From the NCBI GenBank assembly GCA_964446585.1, contig CAYUPI010000040.1, positions 1 through 53,695 on the forward strand: a stretch of DNA of 53,695 nt, written 5' to 3'. Below the pieces are notes generated by a model. It was not told where the DNA came from. It searched no databases and saw only the letters and a program-made list of their open reading frames with translations. Source of the stretch: CAYUPI01 sp964446585 (GTDB lineage Bacteria; Verrucomicrobiota; Verrucomicrobiia; Limisphaerales; UBA8199). This document shows positions 1 to 8,955 of this stretch, piece by piece. Made by a program: the position numbers and the translations under genes. Positions within the stretch are counted from its first letter, which is position 1. Each line of letters begins with the position of its first letter.

Positions 1-65
1 TTAAACCCCGATACACCCGCTCTCTACGCTTTTACACAAGAACTCTTACGCCACCTCCCTTGCTC

Positions 66-944
66 ATGCCTGAAAATCACTTCCCATTTCCTCCAGCGTC
101 CGCCATAATAACTCTTGATGGTCTAATGAGTCGTCTTGTCATAGAAGCGGGCAAAACCGAACGCCATTATTGGGCGGACATCTGGAAATATCGTGAGTTA
201 TTCTTCTTCTTGTCCTGGCGGGACATCCTGGTGCGGTACAAGCAAACCGTCATCGGCGTCCTCTGGGCGGTCCTGCGCCCGATTTTGACGACGGTAGTCT
301 TTGTCTTTGTGTTCAGCCGGCTGGCGAAGATGCCCTCGGAAGGGGTGCCGTATCCCCTGCTCGTGTTTGCGGCGATGCTGCCGTGGCAATTTTTTGCCAG
401 CGCGCTGACGGAGGCCAGCAACAGCCTCATCGGCAATGCCAATATGATTTCCAAGATTTATTTCCCACGGCTGGTGATGCCGGCCAGCGCCGTCATTGTA
501 GCCCTGGTCGATTTCCTGATCTCGCTGGTTATCCTCTCCGTGATGATGACTGTTTACCACGTAGCGCCCTCCTGGCGGTTGCTTGCGATGCTTCCACTCA
601 CCGCTATCGCGTTCGTGGCGGCTTTCGGCACCGGCCTCTGGCTGGCGGCGTTGAATGTCGAATACCGCGATTTCCGCTACGTGGTGCCTTTCATTGTCCA
701 GTTTGGCCTTTACGCCTCGCCAGTCGGCTTCAGCAGCTTGGTGGTCCCCGAAAAATGGCGGCTCCTCTACTCGATGAATCCCATGGTCGGCGTCATCGAC
801 GGCTTTCGGTGGTCGGTCACGGGTGTCTCTTCGTTTTTCTACTGGCCCGGATTTCTGGTGTCGCTGGGACTGGTCTTCCTGATTTCTGCGGGCGGCATTT
901 GGTATTTCCGCAAGACGGAGCGGGCTTTCGCCGACGTCATTTGA
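66..944 (+). CDS. ABC-2 type polysaccharide export permease (Wzm-like)
   Basis: Integral membrane half of an ABC exporter that moves an undecaprenyl-linked glycan across the inner membrane. The 292-residue protein has the family's usual length. It has a cytoplasmic N-terminus, about six hydrophobic segments, the ABC-2 signature RYKQTVIGVLWAVLRP ahead of the first membrane segment, and the typical EYRDFRYVVPF and NPMVGVIDGFR stretches near the C-terminus. An in-frame TTG lies two codons upstream of the chosen ATG, and a second ATG at 126 is possible. It is first in a tight operon with its ATPase, which starts 6 bp after the stop. Substrate cannot be read from sequence; O-antigen or capsule is inferred from the neighbouring glycosyltransferases. 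Confidence 0.93.
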   Translation: MPENHFPFPPASAIITLDGLMSRLVIEAGKTERHYWADIWKYRELFFFLSWRDILVRYKQTVIGVLWAVLRPILTTVVFVFVFSRLAKMPSEGVPYPLLVFAAMLPWQFFASALTEASNSLIGNANMISKIYFPRLVMPASAVIVALVDFLISLVILSVMMTVYHVAPSWRLLAMLPLTAIAFVAAFGTGLWLAALNVEYRDFRYVVPFIVQFGLYASPVGFSSLVVPEKWRLLYSMNPMVGVIDGFRWSVTGVSSFFYWPGFLVSLGLVFLISAGGIWYFRKTERAFADVI

Positions 945-950
945 CGGGCT

Positions 951-2255
951 ATGTCGGACATCGCAATCAAAGTCGAGGGCTTGGGCAAGAAATATCTGCT
1001 CCGTCATCAGCAGCAGGGGCGGAGCCGTTATAAATCCTTGCGGGACGTGCTGACCAACCAGGCCAGATCCCTGCTCCGGCTGGGACGACAGCATGGTCAG
1101 GCCAATGGCTCGCGCGAGGAATTCTGGGCGCTCAAGGATGTTTCCTTCGAGATCCAACAAGGCGAGGCGGTCGGCATTATTGGCCGGAACGGGGCCGGTA
1201 AATCCACCCTGCTCAAGCTGCTCAGCCGCATCACCGAGCCGACCACTGGCCGTTTCGAGGTGGAAGGTCGGGTAGCCAGTCTGCTCGAAGTCGGCACCGG
1301 CTTTCACCCGGAACTGACCGGACGCGAGAACATTTATCTCAATGGAGCCATCCTCGGCATGTCCGGCGCTGAAATCCGCAAGAAATTCGATGAAATCGTC
1401 GCCTTTGCCGAGGTCGAGAAATTTCTCGACACCCCCGTCAAACGCTTTTCCAGCGGCATGTATATGCGCCTGGCTTTTGCGGTGGCCGCTCACCTGGAAC
1501 CGGAAATCCTGATAGTGGATGAGGTGCTCTCAGTAGGAGACGCCGAATTTCAAAAGAAGTGCCTGGGCCGAATGCAGAACGTGGCCCAGGACGAGGGGCG
1601 GACGGTGCTGTTTGTGAGCCATAATCTGCAGGCCATCCGGCAATTGTGTGAGCGGGTGGTGCTCCTCCGGCAAGGCCAGGTTGCCTTCGTAGGCGACCCT
1701 CATGTCGCTATCAATGGCTACTTGAGCCACAATGCCGAGGACCATTCCGCGATGCTCGATTTGACCTCCTTTCCGCGTGCGCGCCCGGCTGAAGGGGCGC
1801 GGCTGCTGAGTTTGCGCTTCCTGGATCAGCAAGGCCGTCTGTCCGCACGAATTGCCTGGCCCGGGACCCTGCTGGTGGAAGTCCGGTTCCGACTGGACCA
1901 ACCGGCGAAGCACCTCGATATTCCGATGGCGGTGACCCACGCGGAAGGCTTGCGGGTTTTCTCGGAAGCTTATACGGACCAACATGGCAAATTGGACCTG
2001 GAGCCAGGCGAATATCTGCTCCGCTTCTCGGTGCCGCTGCGGTTCTTCAAGCTCGAGTCTTACTTCCTCACCATCGGCTTGTTCGATGATGGGCGGCATG
2101 CCGATTTCCTCGAGGGCCTACCGTTGCCGGAGATCATCAATGAATACGCCGATTCCCATACCGAGTCCCAGCGCTGGGGGGTGCTTCGTATTCCCGTGGA
2201 ATGGACGCCTGTCCAACCGGTTACGCCCTCGCTGGCAACTGTCCTCGTCCCATGA
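951..2255 (+). CDS. ABC transporter ATP-binding protein with Wzt-type C-terminal domain
   Basis: ATPase partner of the upstream permease, 434 residues. Walker A GRNGAGKS lies at 78-85, a shortened signature FSSGM at about 166-170, Walker B ILIVDE at 186-191 and the switch histidine at 224. The GxHPELTGRENIYLNG stretch is typical of polysaccharide (Wzt/TagH) ATPases. Residues from about 260 to the end form an extra domain resembling Wzt_C, which in known Wzt proteins binds the modified end of the glycan before export. That would fit the two methyltransferase-like genes directly downstream. The stop overlaps the next start as ATGA. Confidence 0.93.
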   Translation: MSDIAIKVEGLGKKYLLRHQQQGRSRYKSLRDVLTNQARSLLRLGRQHGQANGSREEFWALKDVSFEIQQGEAVGIIGRNGAGKSTLLKLLSRITEPTTGRFEVEGRVASLLEVGTGFHPELTGRENIYLNGAILGMSGAEIRKKFDEIVAFAEVEKFLDTPVKRFSSGMYMRLAFAVAAHLEPEILIVDEVLSVGDAEFQKKCLGRMQNVAQDEGRTVLFVSHNLQAIRQLCERVVLLRQGQVAFVGDPHVAINGYLSHNAEDHSAMLDLTSFPRARPAEGARLLSLRFLDQQGRLSARIAWPGTLLVEVRFRLDQPAKHLDIPMAVTHAEGLRVFSEAYTDQHGKLDLEPGEYLLRFSVPLRFFKLESYFLTIGLFDDGRHADFLEGLPLPEIINEYADSHTESQRWGVLRIPVEWTPVQPVTPSLATVLVP

Positions 2256-3154
2256 GTCTTTTCCTGCGGCTCTATAAGTCGCTTCCCGTCATCAAACAAC
2301 TGGCAGCGATCCAGGAGCAGCTTGCCGACTTGCAGCAGCAGTTCCGCATTATAGAAGCCGCCGCGGCAATCCAGGCAATGGCCACCATTAAGGACGCCGA
2401 CCCGCGCTACCGTGACCCCAAACGGCTGCTGGTTCATGGCGCCCAATTCTGGTCGCAAAATTACGAGGACGGGATGATTGCCGAAATCTTCCGCAGGATT
2501 GGGCCGACTTCCAGGATTTTCCTGGAAATCGGGGTAGGAGACGGCTCCGAAAACATCACCACGGCCCTGTTGTCCGCCGGCTGGAGCGGTTACTGGATTG
2601 AGGGCAGCAAGGTGTGCTGTGATTCGATTGTCGCACGGTTGAAAAGCATGCCAGAGATCGCTTCGCGGCTGAAGGTACGGCAGGCGTTCGTTTCGGCGGA
2701 GAACATTCCGGGTCTGCTACGTGAATTGGGCGTGCCTGTGGAAATCGACCTGTTCTCTCTGGACATTGATTTGAACACTTACCATATCTGGGCCGCGCTC
2801 GAAGCGTTTCGACCGCGGGTCGTCGTGGTCGAATACAACGCTGCCTTCCCACCCGACCAGGCATGGATTCATCCTTACGAGCCGGATCTTGTCTGGGATG
2901 GAACTCAGGCCTTTGGCGCCAGTTTGAAAGCTTACGAGCTGCTCGGGCGCAAGTTCGGCTACAACCTCGTCGGTTGCGATGTGATGGGCGTAAACGCCTT
3001 CTTCGTGCGAAACGAACTGGTCGGCGATAAATTTGTCGATGTTTCCACTGCGGAAAACCATTATGAGCCGCCTCGGTATCGCCTCTCGCACCGACTAGCA
3101 CACGCTCCAAAGTTTTATGGGGAGTCCTGTAAGACTGGCAAGGCTGACAATTAG
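2252..3154 (+). CDS. Methyltransferase-like protein with N-terminal coiled coil
   Basis: About 300 residues from the ATG that overlaps the Wzt-like gene as ATGA. A longer open frame begins upstream, but this start gives translational coupling. Residues of about 14-37 are leucine/glutamine-rich and probably coiled. A nucleotide-binding-like motif EIGVGDGSENIT lies near residues 92-103, followed by WIEGS and LFSLDID (about 168-173). This resembles the layout of FkbM-type SAM-dependent methyltransferases. Position between the exporter and an FkbM gene suggests a role in modifying the glycan terminus. The fold is inferred from motifs; activity is not certain. Confidence 0.75.
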   Translation: MSLFLRLYKSLPVIKQLAAIQEQLADLQQQFRIIEAAAAIQAMATIKDADPRYRDPKRLLVHGAQFWSQNYEDGMIAEIFRRIGPTSRIFLEIGVGDGSENITTALLSAGWSGYWIEGSKVCCDSIVARLKSMPEIASRLKVRQAFVSAENIPGLLRELGVPVEIDLFSLDIDLNTYHIWAALEAFRPRVVVVEYNAAFPPDQAWIHPYEPDLVWDGTQAFGASLKAYELLGRKFGYNLVGCDVMGVNAFFVRNELVGDKFVDVSTAENHYEPPRYRLSHRLAHAPKFYGESCKTGKADN

Positions 3155-3157
3155 CAC

Positions 3158-4090
3158 ATGAAGGAATTCCTAAAGCCATTCAAGCATGGCTTGCTGAGCT
3201 TGCTTGGTAGTGTTGGCTATTCCGTTCAAAGGCTTCCGCGCAAACCCAGAAAGACCTCGAAGGTGACCACTCTGATACTCGGCGGCAAGTCGATCAAGAT
3301 CCACAGCGGAAACCCGTTGTGTTACGAGTACCAACAGCATCCGCAACTGAATGGACACATAGGCTGGATGGCGGCTCTGGTGGAAAAGCAGTTTCCTGAT
3401 GCATGGGCGGTCGATGTTGGCGCCAATGTAGGCGACACGCTGGCCATCATCAAGAGCAAGGCGTCGATGCCTGTAATCTGCGTCGAAGGCGATCCCGTCT
3501 GCTATGAGTTGCTGCAGGAAAACGCCCGCCAGTTTGAGAGGGTCAAGCTGATCAAGGCATTCCTCTCTGACATGCCAGGCGAGTCGAAGGTTGAGCTCCA
3601 GAAGACCGGCTGGAACACGACGTTGACGGAGGCCAAAGGGGATGCCTCCGGACAAAAACTGCTCTTCCAAACTTTGGACCAGGTCGTGGAAGGGTTGAAC
3701 AGTCACGCCACGATTAAGCTTCTGAAGGTAGATGCCGAGGGCTACGATATGCGTATCCTCCGGGGGGCGGCTAAGATCCTGGAGCGGGATAAACCGGTGA
3801 TTAACTTTGAACTGAATCGGGAGAACATCGAACCCTTAGGTGACTCGGTAGGAGACTTTTTCGACTATCTCGTCAATTTGGGCTACATTGATTTTATTCT
3901 CAACGACCCCTATGGAGAGCTGGTGTGCAAACTCAATCAGAGCAATAAGGCAGTTTTGCTTGACCTATACCAGTTCTCCAATATTGGCCGGCCGATCTAT
4001 TATTTTGACGGTTGGGCCTTCCCCAAATCAAACAAAGACCTCCTCGACAAACTGCTGGTTCATGAGCGGACTGACGCAAGGAAGTTCTAA
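3158..4090 (+). CDS. FkbM family methyltransferase
   Basis: 310 residues, starting 3 bp after the previous stop. SAM-binding motif AVDVGANVGDT lies at about 84-94, the acidic ribose-binding loop CVEGDP at 108-113, and the FkbM-typical LLKVDAEGYDMRILRGA at about 188-204. The family O-methylates sugars or polyketide hydroxyls. In an ABC-exported glycan cluster, methyl caps on the chain end can stop elongation and mark chains for the Wzt C-terminal domain. That role here is inference. The N-terminal 40 residues are basic and poorly conserved. Confidence 0.88.
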   Translation: MKEFLKPFKHGLLSLLGSVGYSVQRLPRKPRKTSKVTTLILGGKSIKIHSGNPLCYEYQQHPQLNGHIGWMAALVEKQFPDAWAVDVGANVGDTLAIIKSKASMPVICVEGDPVCYELLQENARQFERVKLIKAFLSDMPGESKVELQKTGWNTTLTEAKGDASGQKLLFQTLDQVVEGLNSHATIKLLKVDAEGYDMRILRGAAKILERDKPVINFELNRENIEPLGDSVGDFFDYLVNLGYIDFILNDPYGELVCKLNQSNKAVLLDLYQFSNIGRPIYYFDGWAFPKSNKDLLDKLLVHERTDARKF

Positions 4091-4096
4091 TTGGCA

Positions 4097-5254
4097 ATGG
4101 TGACCGCTTTCCTGAGACGAGTCCATCGCCGACTGAAGAAAGCGCCCGGATTTCGATCGATTGACGGGGTAATAATTGCGGTTTGCTTTAGGGTGGTGGT
4201 GCCGTTCTGGCTGAAAATCTGCAAGTTCTTCCTTTGGCTTCGGCTCCTGGGAGTTGCCACAGTCGAGCAAAAGAAACTTGTGGTGGTGGCCCGGTATGGC
4301 GGCATCGGTGACATTGTCTGTACCTTCCCAGCCGTGGCCGAGTTGGTCCGGGAAAATCCCGCGAATCCGGTGGTTTATGTCGTCCGCAAGAGCCTGAAGG
4401 AGCTCGTGGAGAGGAGCGGGCTGCAGGTGAAGGTAGTGGCTGTAAGAAACCACTTGGAGCTGCCCTCCAAACCAAGCTGGGTATTCAAGCGGTCAACCTA
4501 TCTGTCTTACCCCGGTGAGGATTGGGCTGCCGGGCACCTCCCGGGCCGGCTTACTGACGGCTTTGCGCGGTGCCTCGGGTTCTCCGGCGCGACGGGCAAG
4601 CCGAGCCTTCGCGTGGACCGGACCAGGGCCGACGAGCTCCGGGCCGAGCTTCTGGGACGGTTTGGCCAAGCGGAGCGCAAAGCTCGAGATGTGCGCGCTC
4701 CGGCTGACACCGGACCCGGCCTGAGTCCGGCTTTTCCCGAGCCGCTGGTGCTGCTGCACTCGGGGCCGACCTGGGCAGTCAAAGAGTGGCCGATTGAATC
4801 CTGGGCTGGGCTGGCCGCGAAGCTCAAATCCGAACTGAGTTGTGTCGTCCTTCAACTGGTCGCCGACAGGAACATAACCTTGAGGAATCCGGTCTGCCGC
4901 GTTATCCCCGGCGCCGAGGCGGTGGAGTGCAAGGACGACATCGACAAGCTGCTCCACCTGGTAGCGGCGGTGGATTTGCTGATCGGCATCGACAGCGGGC
5001 CGATTCACGTGGCCGGCGCGGTGGGCACGCTCTGTGTGGCGCTGTTCGGCCCCACCGACCCGAGCCTTATTCTCTCGAATCCAGAGCGGGCGGCGAGCGT
5101 GTTCCACCGGGTGGAATGCTCCTTTTGTCACCACCGGCACCCTCGCTTGCACTGGATGAGCGGGTGTCCGCACGACATCAAATGCATGAAAGGCCTGACA
5201 GTGGAGAGGGTTTTTTGCGCAGTCGCCGAAAGAGTGCCATTAGTGCATGAGTAA
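4097..5254 (+). CDS. Glycosyltransferase family 9 (heptosyltransferase-like)
   Basis: About 385 residues. The GT9 N-terminal motif VVVARYGGIGDIVCTFPA lies near residues 62-79. The C-terminal donor-binding half has LLHSGPTWAVKEWP, the GIDSGPIHVAGAVGT loop and ALFGPTDP, all typical of ADP-heptose:LPS transferases and relatives. The C-terminus has a cysteine/histidine cluster (CSFCHHRHP and two later cysteines), which could bind a metal or form disulfides. A TTG six bases upstream, directly after the FkbM stop, is an alternative start. The last 8 bp overlap the next gene. The donor sugar is not determined; the heptose-related enzyme at 6233-7543 would fit. Confidence 0.88.
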   Translation: MVTAFLRRVHRRLKKAPGFRSIDGVIIAVCFRVVVPFWLKICKFFLWLRLLGVATVEQKKLVVVARYGGIGDIVCTFPAVAELVRENPANPVVYVVRKSLKELVERSGLQVKVVAVRNHLELPSKPSWVFKRSTYLSYPGEDWAAGHLPGRLTDGFARCLGFSGATGKPSLRVDRTRADELRAELLGRFGQAERKARDVRAPADTGPGLSPAFPEPLVLLHSGPTWAVKEWPIESWAGLAAKLKSELSCVVLQLVADRNITLRNPVCRVIPGAEAVECKDDIDKLLHLVAAVDLLIGIDSGPIHVAGAVGTLCVALFGPTDPSLILSNPERAASVFHRVECSFCHHRHPRLHWMSGCPHDIKCMKGLTVERVFCAVAERVPLVHE

Positions 5255-6080
5255 AGCGGTGATTTCGGTGCTGATACGGACGTTCAACTCCAGTAAGACG
5301 CTGGAAGCGGTGATGGCGGCGTTGCCGCTGGCCGAAGGGGACGAGTTCGTGGTGGTGGATTCGGGCTCGACCGACGAGACGGTGGCGATCGCGAGCCGGC
5401 GTGGCGCCCGGGTGCTGAGGCCTGAGAATCCATTCAATTACAGCAAGTCGTTGAACCTGGGCTTCGCCGCGGCCCGTAATCCCTGGGTGTTGGTCTTGAG
5501 TTCCCATTGCATACCCGCGTCGTCCGGCATGCTCGCTTTGTTGCGGCGGACGGCCTCGGAAGCGGCCGCTTCCGTCGCGGTGATTTATGGCCATGCCGAT
5601 TTGTGCAAACCCACAGATGCGGCGGCCACGCCCGACTATATCGACCAGGCTCGTTGGGAACGGAGCCGGCCCCAAACCACCGGAAACCGCCTGGCCCTGT
5701 ACCGGCGTGCCTGTTGGGAGGAGCATTCCTTCGCGGAACACCTGGTCACCGCCGAGGATCTGGACTGGTTCCTCTGGGCCTTGCGCCGCGGGTACAGCGC
5801 CATTCGGGTGCCGCAGGCTTGGGCGCTCTACCGGAACCAGGGCAGTCTGCGCCACATGTTCCGCAAGGGGTGGTTCGAAGCGGTTAATGGCGCGATGCTC
5901 GAAAGCGCTCAGCGGCCGGACGTCAGCCAAGCGGCGCACTTCAGGGATTTCCTCGTTTACGCCGGCTCATTGCTCAAGAAAGTCCTGCTCGCTCGCATTC
6001 CACCGGGGACTTTCCTACGCCAAATGGCCCATGCCCTCGGGTCCTACCTGGCCTCCGCCCTGTCGGCAAAACGCGGCTGA
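5247..6080 (+). CDS. Glycosyltransferase family 2
   Basis: 277 residues, GT-A fold. ISVLIRTFNSSKTLEAVM opens the domain, DSGSTD at 38-43 is the nucleotide-sugar binding motif, and HLVTAEDLDWFLWALRRG (about 170) contains the ED motif of inverting family 2 enzymes. It probably adds one sugar to the glycan at the cytoplasmic face. It overlaps the GT9 gene by 8 bp and is the last gene of the operon. The 150 bp before the convergent gene holds no clear terminator. Confidence 0.9.
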   Translation: MSKAVISVLIRTFNSSKTLEAVMAALPLAEGDEFVVVDSGSTDETVAIASRRGARVLRPENPFNYSKSLNLGFAAARNPWVLVLSSHCIPASSGMLALLRRTASEAAASVAVIYGHADLCKPTDAAATPDYIDQARWERSRPQTTGNRLALYRRACWEEHSFAEHLVTAEDLDWFLWALRRGYSAIRVPQAWALYRNQGSLRHMFRKGWFEAVNGAMLESAQRPDVSQAAHFRDFLVYAGSLLKKVLLARIPPGTFLRQMAHALGSYLASALSAKRG

Positions 6081-6232
6081 AGTATTAACGGGACAGCGCG
6101 AAGAGGCGATCGTCAAACAAACGAACTGATCGATACTGGTCGAGACCACCGCGCCGCCAAAGTGCCTGTAAGACACCGGCAAGTCGCTGCCACCTTCTGC
6201 AAGATTAGTCCGTAACTTTGTCAGGCTGATAA

Positions 6233-7543
6233 TCACGCCCGTGTTTGTGCCAAAAGCAGGCCGACCGCCTCGAGCACGTTCTTGGCTTCGAAGAGCGGAC
6301 GCACCGGGTGCTTGCCATCGGCCCCGGCCGACCCGGTGTGCACAAGGACGGATTTCAGTCCCGCCCTTCGGGCAGTTTCAACATCAGTCGTCGTGTCGCC
6401 GATGAGCCAGCACTCGCTCAACGCAAGGTTAAGGTCCCGAGCCGCCTCGAGCACCATTCCCACCTTGGGCTTGCGGCAATCGCAGTCGATTTTCAGCTCG
6501 AGGCGTCCGCCCGGGAACCCCTTTTCGGGAAGATGGGGGCAATAGTAAATGCGATCCAAGAAAGCGTGCTCGCGCCCCAAAAGTGTCTGCAATTTCCGGT
6601 GGCAGATCTCCACGTCGACTTCGGTACAGAGACCTTTGGCCACCACCGGCTGGTTGGTAATCAGCACGGTCCGAAACTCGTGACGATTGAGTTCCCGAAT
6701 GCCTGATGCCGCGCCGGGCAGCAGCTCCAACTGCTCCGGTGAGGTCAGCCCGCCGACATCCCGGATGAGGGTGCCATCACGATCCAGAAAGACAGCGCGC
6801 TGCGGGATGCTCAACGTGCTGCGGCGCACCACTCCCGCCAAGAAATCTGCGCAAATTTTGTCATACCGTTCCGGCGTGCCGATGTCTTTGACATACTCCG
6901 GGCTGGAATACCCCAGCAGCCTGGCGCCGCGGCGGAGCATTGTGGGGAACAGGTCCTTGCCGAAATCCAGCGCTTTGGACACCCCGGCCCATGGGCCAAG
7001 GGCAGATTTGCGAACCACGTAGAGACCGGCGTTGACCAGATTCTGAAACCAGTGGTCGGCCGGATGAGGAAGGTCATGAAAGGCGCTGACCCAGCCGTTC
7101 GCATCCGTTTCAACCAGGTCCGAGTCGAACGGGTGGCCGTTCGGGTGGAGGAGCAGCGTGACGTCAGCCTGGCTCGCAAGGTGGGCCTGCCAGATGCGCT
7201 CCATGTCCACATTGACCAGGGTGTCTCCGTGGAGCACCAGGAAATTTTCTGCCAGCGATTCGAATCCCGCCAGCACCGCTGCCGCGGTGCCGAGCGGTTG
7301 CTCCAGCCGGATGTAAGAGATCTTGACGCCCCACTGACTGCCATTAACGAACTGGCTTTCGATGAGATCGGCGCGGTAACAAGCGAAGATCTTGATATCG
7401 GTGAAGCCATGCTTCCTAGCCAGCTCGATCTGGTGTTCCAGAAGCGCCCGTCCACCTATGGGCGTCAGCGGCTCAGGCAAGTCGCCCAGCCGCTCGCGCA
7501 TGCGTTTGCCCATTCGGCCCGCCAAAATCAGAAGCTGCTTCAC
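6233..7543 (-). CDS. Fusion: sugar-phosphate nucleotidyltransferase + GmhB-like HAD phosphatase
   Basis: 436 residues, two domains. Residues 1-235 resemble a sugar-1-phosphate nucleotidyltransferase (HddC type), with AGRMGKRM at 8-15, HGDTLVNVD near 105-113 and KDIGTPERY at about 219-227. Residues 248-436 are a HAD-IIIA phosphatase like GmhB: nucleophile motif FLDRDGT at 252-258, zinc-loop ligands C335/H337 and C354/C356, and IGDTTTD at 381-387. In the GDP-heptose pathway these two steps follow one another, so the fusion joins phosphate removal and nucleotide transfer. In the first domain the signature lysine of the PK motif is glutamate (LPEP, E24) and the second glycine of AGG is arginine, so its activity may be altered. 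Confidence 0.87.
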   Translation of the reverse strand: MKQLLILAGRMGKRMRERLGDLPEPLTPIGGRALLEHQIELARKHGFTDIKIFACYRADLIESQFVNGSQWGVKISYIRLEQPLGTAAAVLAGFESLAENFLVLHGDTLVNVDMERIWQAHLASQADVTLLLHPNGHPFDSDLVETDANGWVSAFHDLPHPADHWFQNLVNAGLYVVRKSALGPWAGVSKALDFGKDLFPTMLRRGARLLGYSSPEYVKDIGTPERYDKICADFLAGVVRRSTLSIPQRAVFLDRDGTLIRDVGGLTSPEQLELLPGAASGIRELNRHEFRTVLITNQPVVAKGLCTEVDVEICHRKLQTLLGREHAFLDRIYYCPHLPEKGFPGGRLELKIDCDCRKPKVGMVLEAARDLNLALSECWLIGDTTTDVETARRAGLKSVLVHTGSAGADGKHPVRPLFEAKNVLEAVGLLLAQTRA

Positions 7544-7742
7544 AGGTTCTTTCTAGTCGTCTGATCGGATGCGGGAGCGAAAATCGTCATGACAGAGGAT
7601 CAAACGTGGGCTGAGAGGAGCAAGGGAAAAATCCTAACCTCGCAGGATTCGGTTCTCGATTAAGCCTGTCTGAGAGACTTTGGTTCCAGGATTCCTTCTT
7701 GTGTTCTCCAGGACGTTATCAGAATTTCTGCGGCGATCAACG

Positions 7743-8894
7743 ATGCTGCTTAAGGATCCACATGAAACCCTTCCGTGTCGCAACGTACGACGCCCGGTAT
7801 GGTCCAGGGCAGTTGTTTTGCTCGTCGTGCCTTGTGCCGTCTGGAGCTGTGCCGCAGTCGAAAAGCTTACCAATGAATGGTCGCTCGACATCCGCGCCTC
7901 GAGCGACACCTCTCCTGCGATCGCTCCTGACGGCACGATTTATTTCGGCACCTTTAATGGAAGACTCTGGGCCGTCGGGGCGAATGGCTCCCGCAAATGG
8001 ATCTTCCGAGCCGGGCTCGAAATCAAGTCTTCGCCAGCGATCGACGCAGATGGCACGATTTATTTCGGCAGTCGCGACCGCAGGTGTTACGCGTTGCGAC
8101 CGGACGGAAAGAAGAAATGGGAATTTTTGACGGGAGCCTGGGTGGACAGTTCGCCGGCGCTGGCCAATGACGGCGCGATTTGTTTTGGTTCGTGGGACAA
8201 GATGTTTTACTGCGTCGGCCCGGATGGAACCAGGCGCTGGCAATTCCCGACCTCCGGCCCGATCGTCTCCTCGCCTGCGATTGGCACAAACGGCACGATC
8301 TATTTCGGTTCGCACGACAACAAGTTTTACGCACTGGCATCAGATGGAAAGAAGAAGTGGGAATATGCGACCGGCGGCCCGATCATCTCTTCGCCGGCAC
8401 TGAACCCAACTGAGGCCGTTTACTTTACGTCGGTGGATGGCTGCTGCTACGCTTTGAATTTCGATGGCAGGTTACGCTGGCGCTTGCGCACGGGCGGAGT
8501 GACCGAATCATCCCCCGTCATTGGCCCCGGGGGAATGCTGTACGTCGGAGTGAATCGACAGTTATGGGCTATCACTGCGGATGGGAACAAAAAGTGGGAG
8601 CAAACCGTTGACGGCACCATCGAAACCCCTCCGTTGGTTCTGTCAGATTCATCCATTTGTTTTATCAGTAGCTGGGGTCAACTGCTTAATATCAGCGCGG
8701 AGCGAGAACTCATTTGGGACTGCGGCGGAATAGGTCGCGGCTCTCTCGCGGTCGCGCCCTCAGGTGTTGTGTATGCGTTTGATTACATCCACCTGCTGGC
8801 GCTCCGGGGGCATGCCCCACTGGCCCATTCGCTCTGGCCCAAATTTCGTTCCAACCCGCAGAATACCGGGAATGTGAAAGACCTGCGGTCGTAG
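7743..8894 (+). CDS. PQQ-like beta-propeller repeat protein, exported
   Basis: About 383 residues from the ATG; an in-frame TTG 63 bp upstream is less likely. Residues 15-36 form a basic-hydrophobic export signal ending in VWSCAA, possibly a lipoprotein site, although tryptophan at -2 is unusual. The rest is seven or eight units of about 40 residues with the pattern SSPAI, DGTIYFGS, YAL, DGKKKW, typical of PQQ-like (BamB-like) propellers. The repeat is visible in DNA at about 120-bp spacing (near 7932, 8051 and 8292). No enzyme residues are evident. Its place inside a glycan cluster is unexplained; a periplasmic scaffold role is a guess. Confidence 0.82.
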   Translation: MLLKDPHETLPCRNVRRPVWSRAVVLLVVPCAVWSCAAVEKLTNEWSLDIRASSDTSPAIAPDGTIYFGTFNGRLWAVGANGSRKWIFRAGLEIKSSPAIDADGTIYFGSRDRRCYALRPDGKKKWEFLTGAWVDSSPALANDGAICFGSWDKMFYCVGPDGTRRWQFPTSGPIVSSPAIGTNGTIYFGSHDNKFYALASDGKKKWEYATGGPIISSPALNPTEAVYFTSVDGCCYALNFDGRLRWRLRTGGVTESSPVIGPGGMLYVGVNRQLWAITADGNKKWEQTVDGTIETPPLVLSDSSICFISSWGQLLNISAERELIWDCGGIGRGSLAVAPSGVVYAFDYIHLLALRGHAPLAHSLWPKFRSNPQNTGNVKDLRS

Positions 8895-8955
8895 CTGCGA
8901 TTGTGCCCGCGCCGGGACAGCCTCGCTTAGAACGCCTGCCTTTTCCAACTAGCGC

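Noticed and set aside
198..1493. 431-codon open frame on the minus strand opposite the Wzm/Wzt-like genes
   Set aside because: It lies antisense to two well-conserved genes, and its composition (many H, R, Q, E, D without domains) is that of a shadow frame in GC-rich codons.
7930..8420. Regular 120-bp DNA repeats that could suggest a CRISPR or satellite
   Set aside because: They are coding units of the PQQ propeller with diverged spacers of the same frame.
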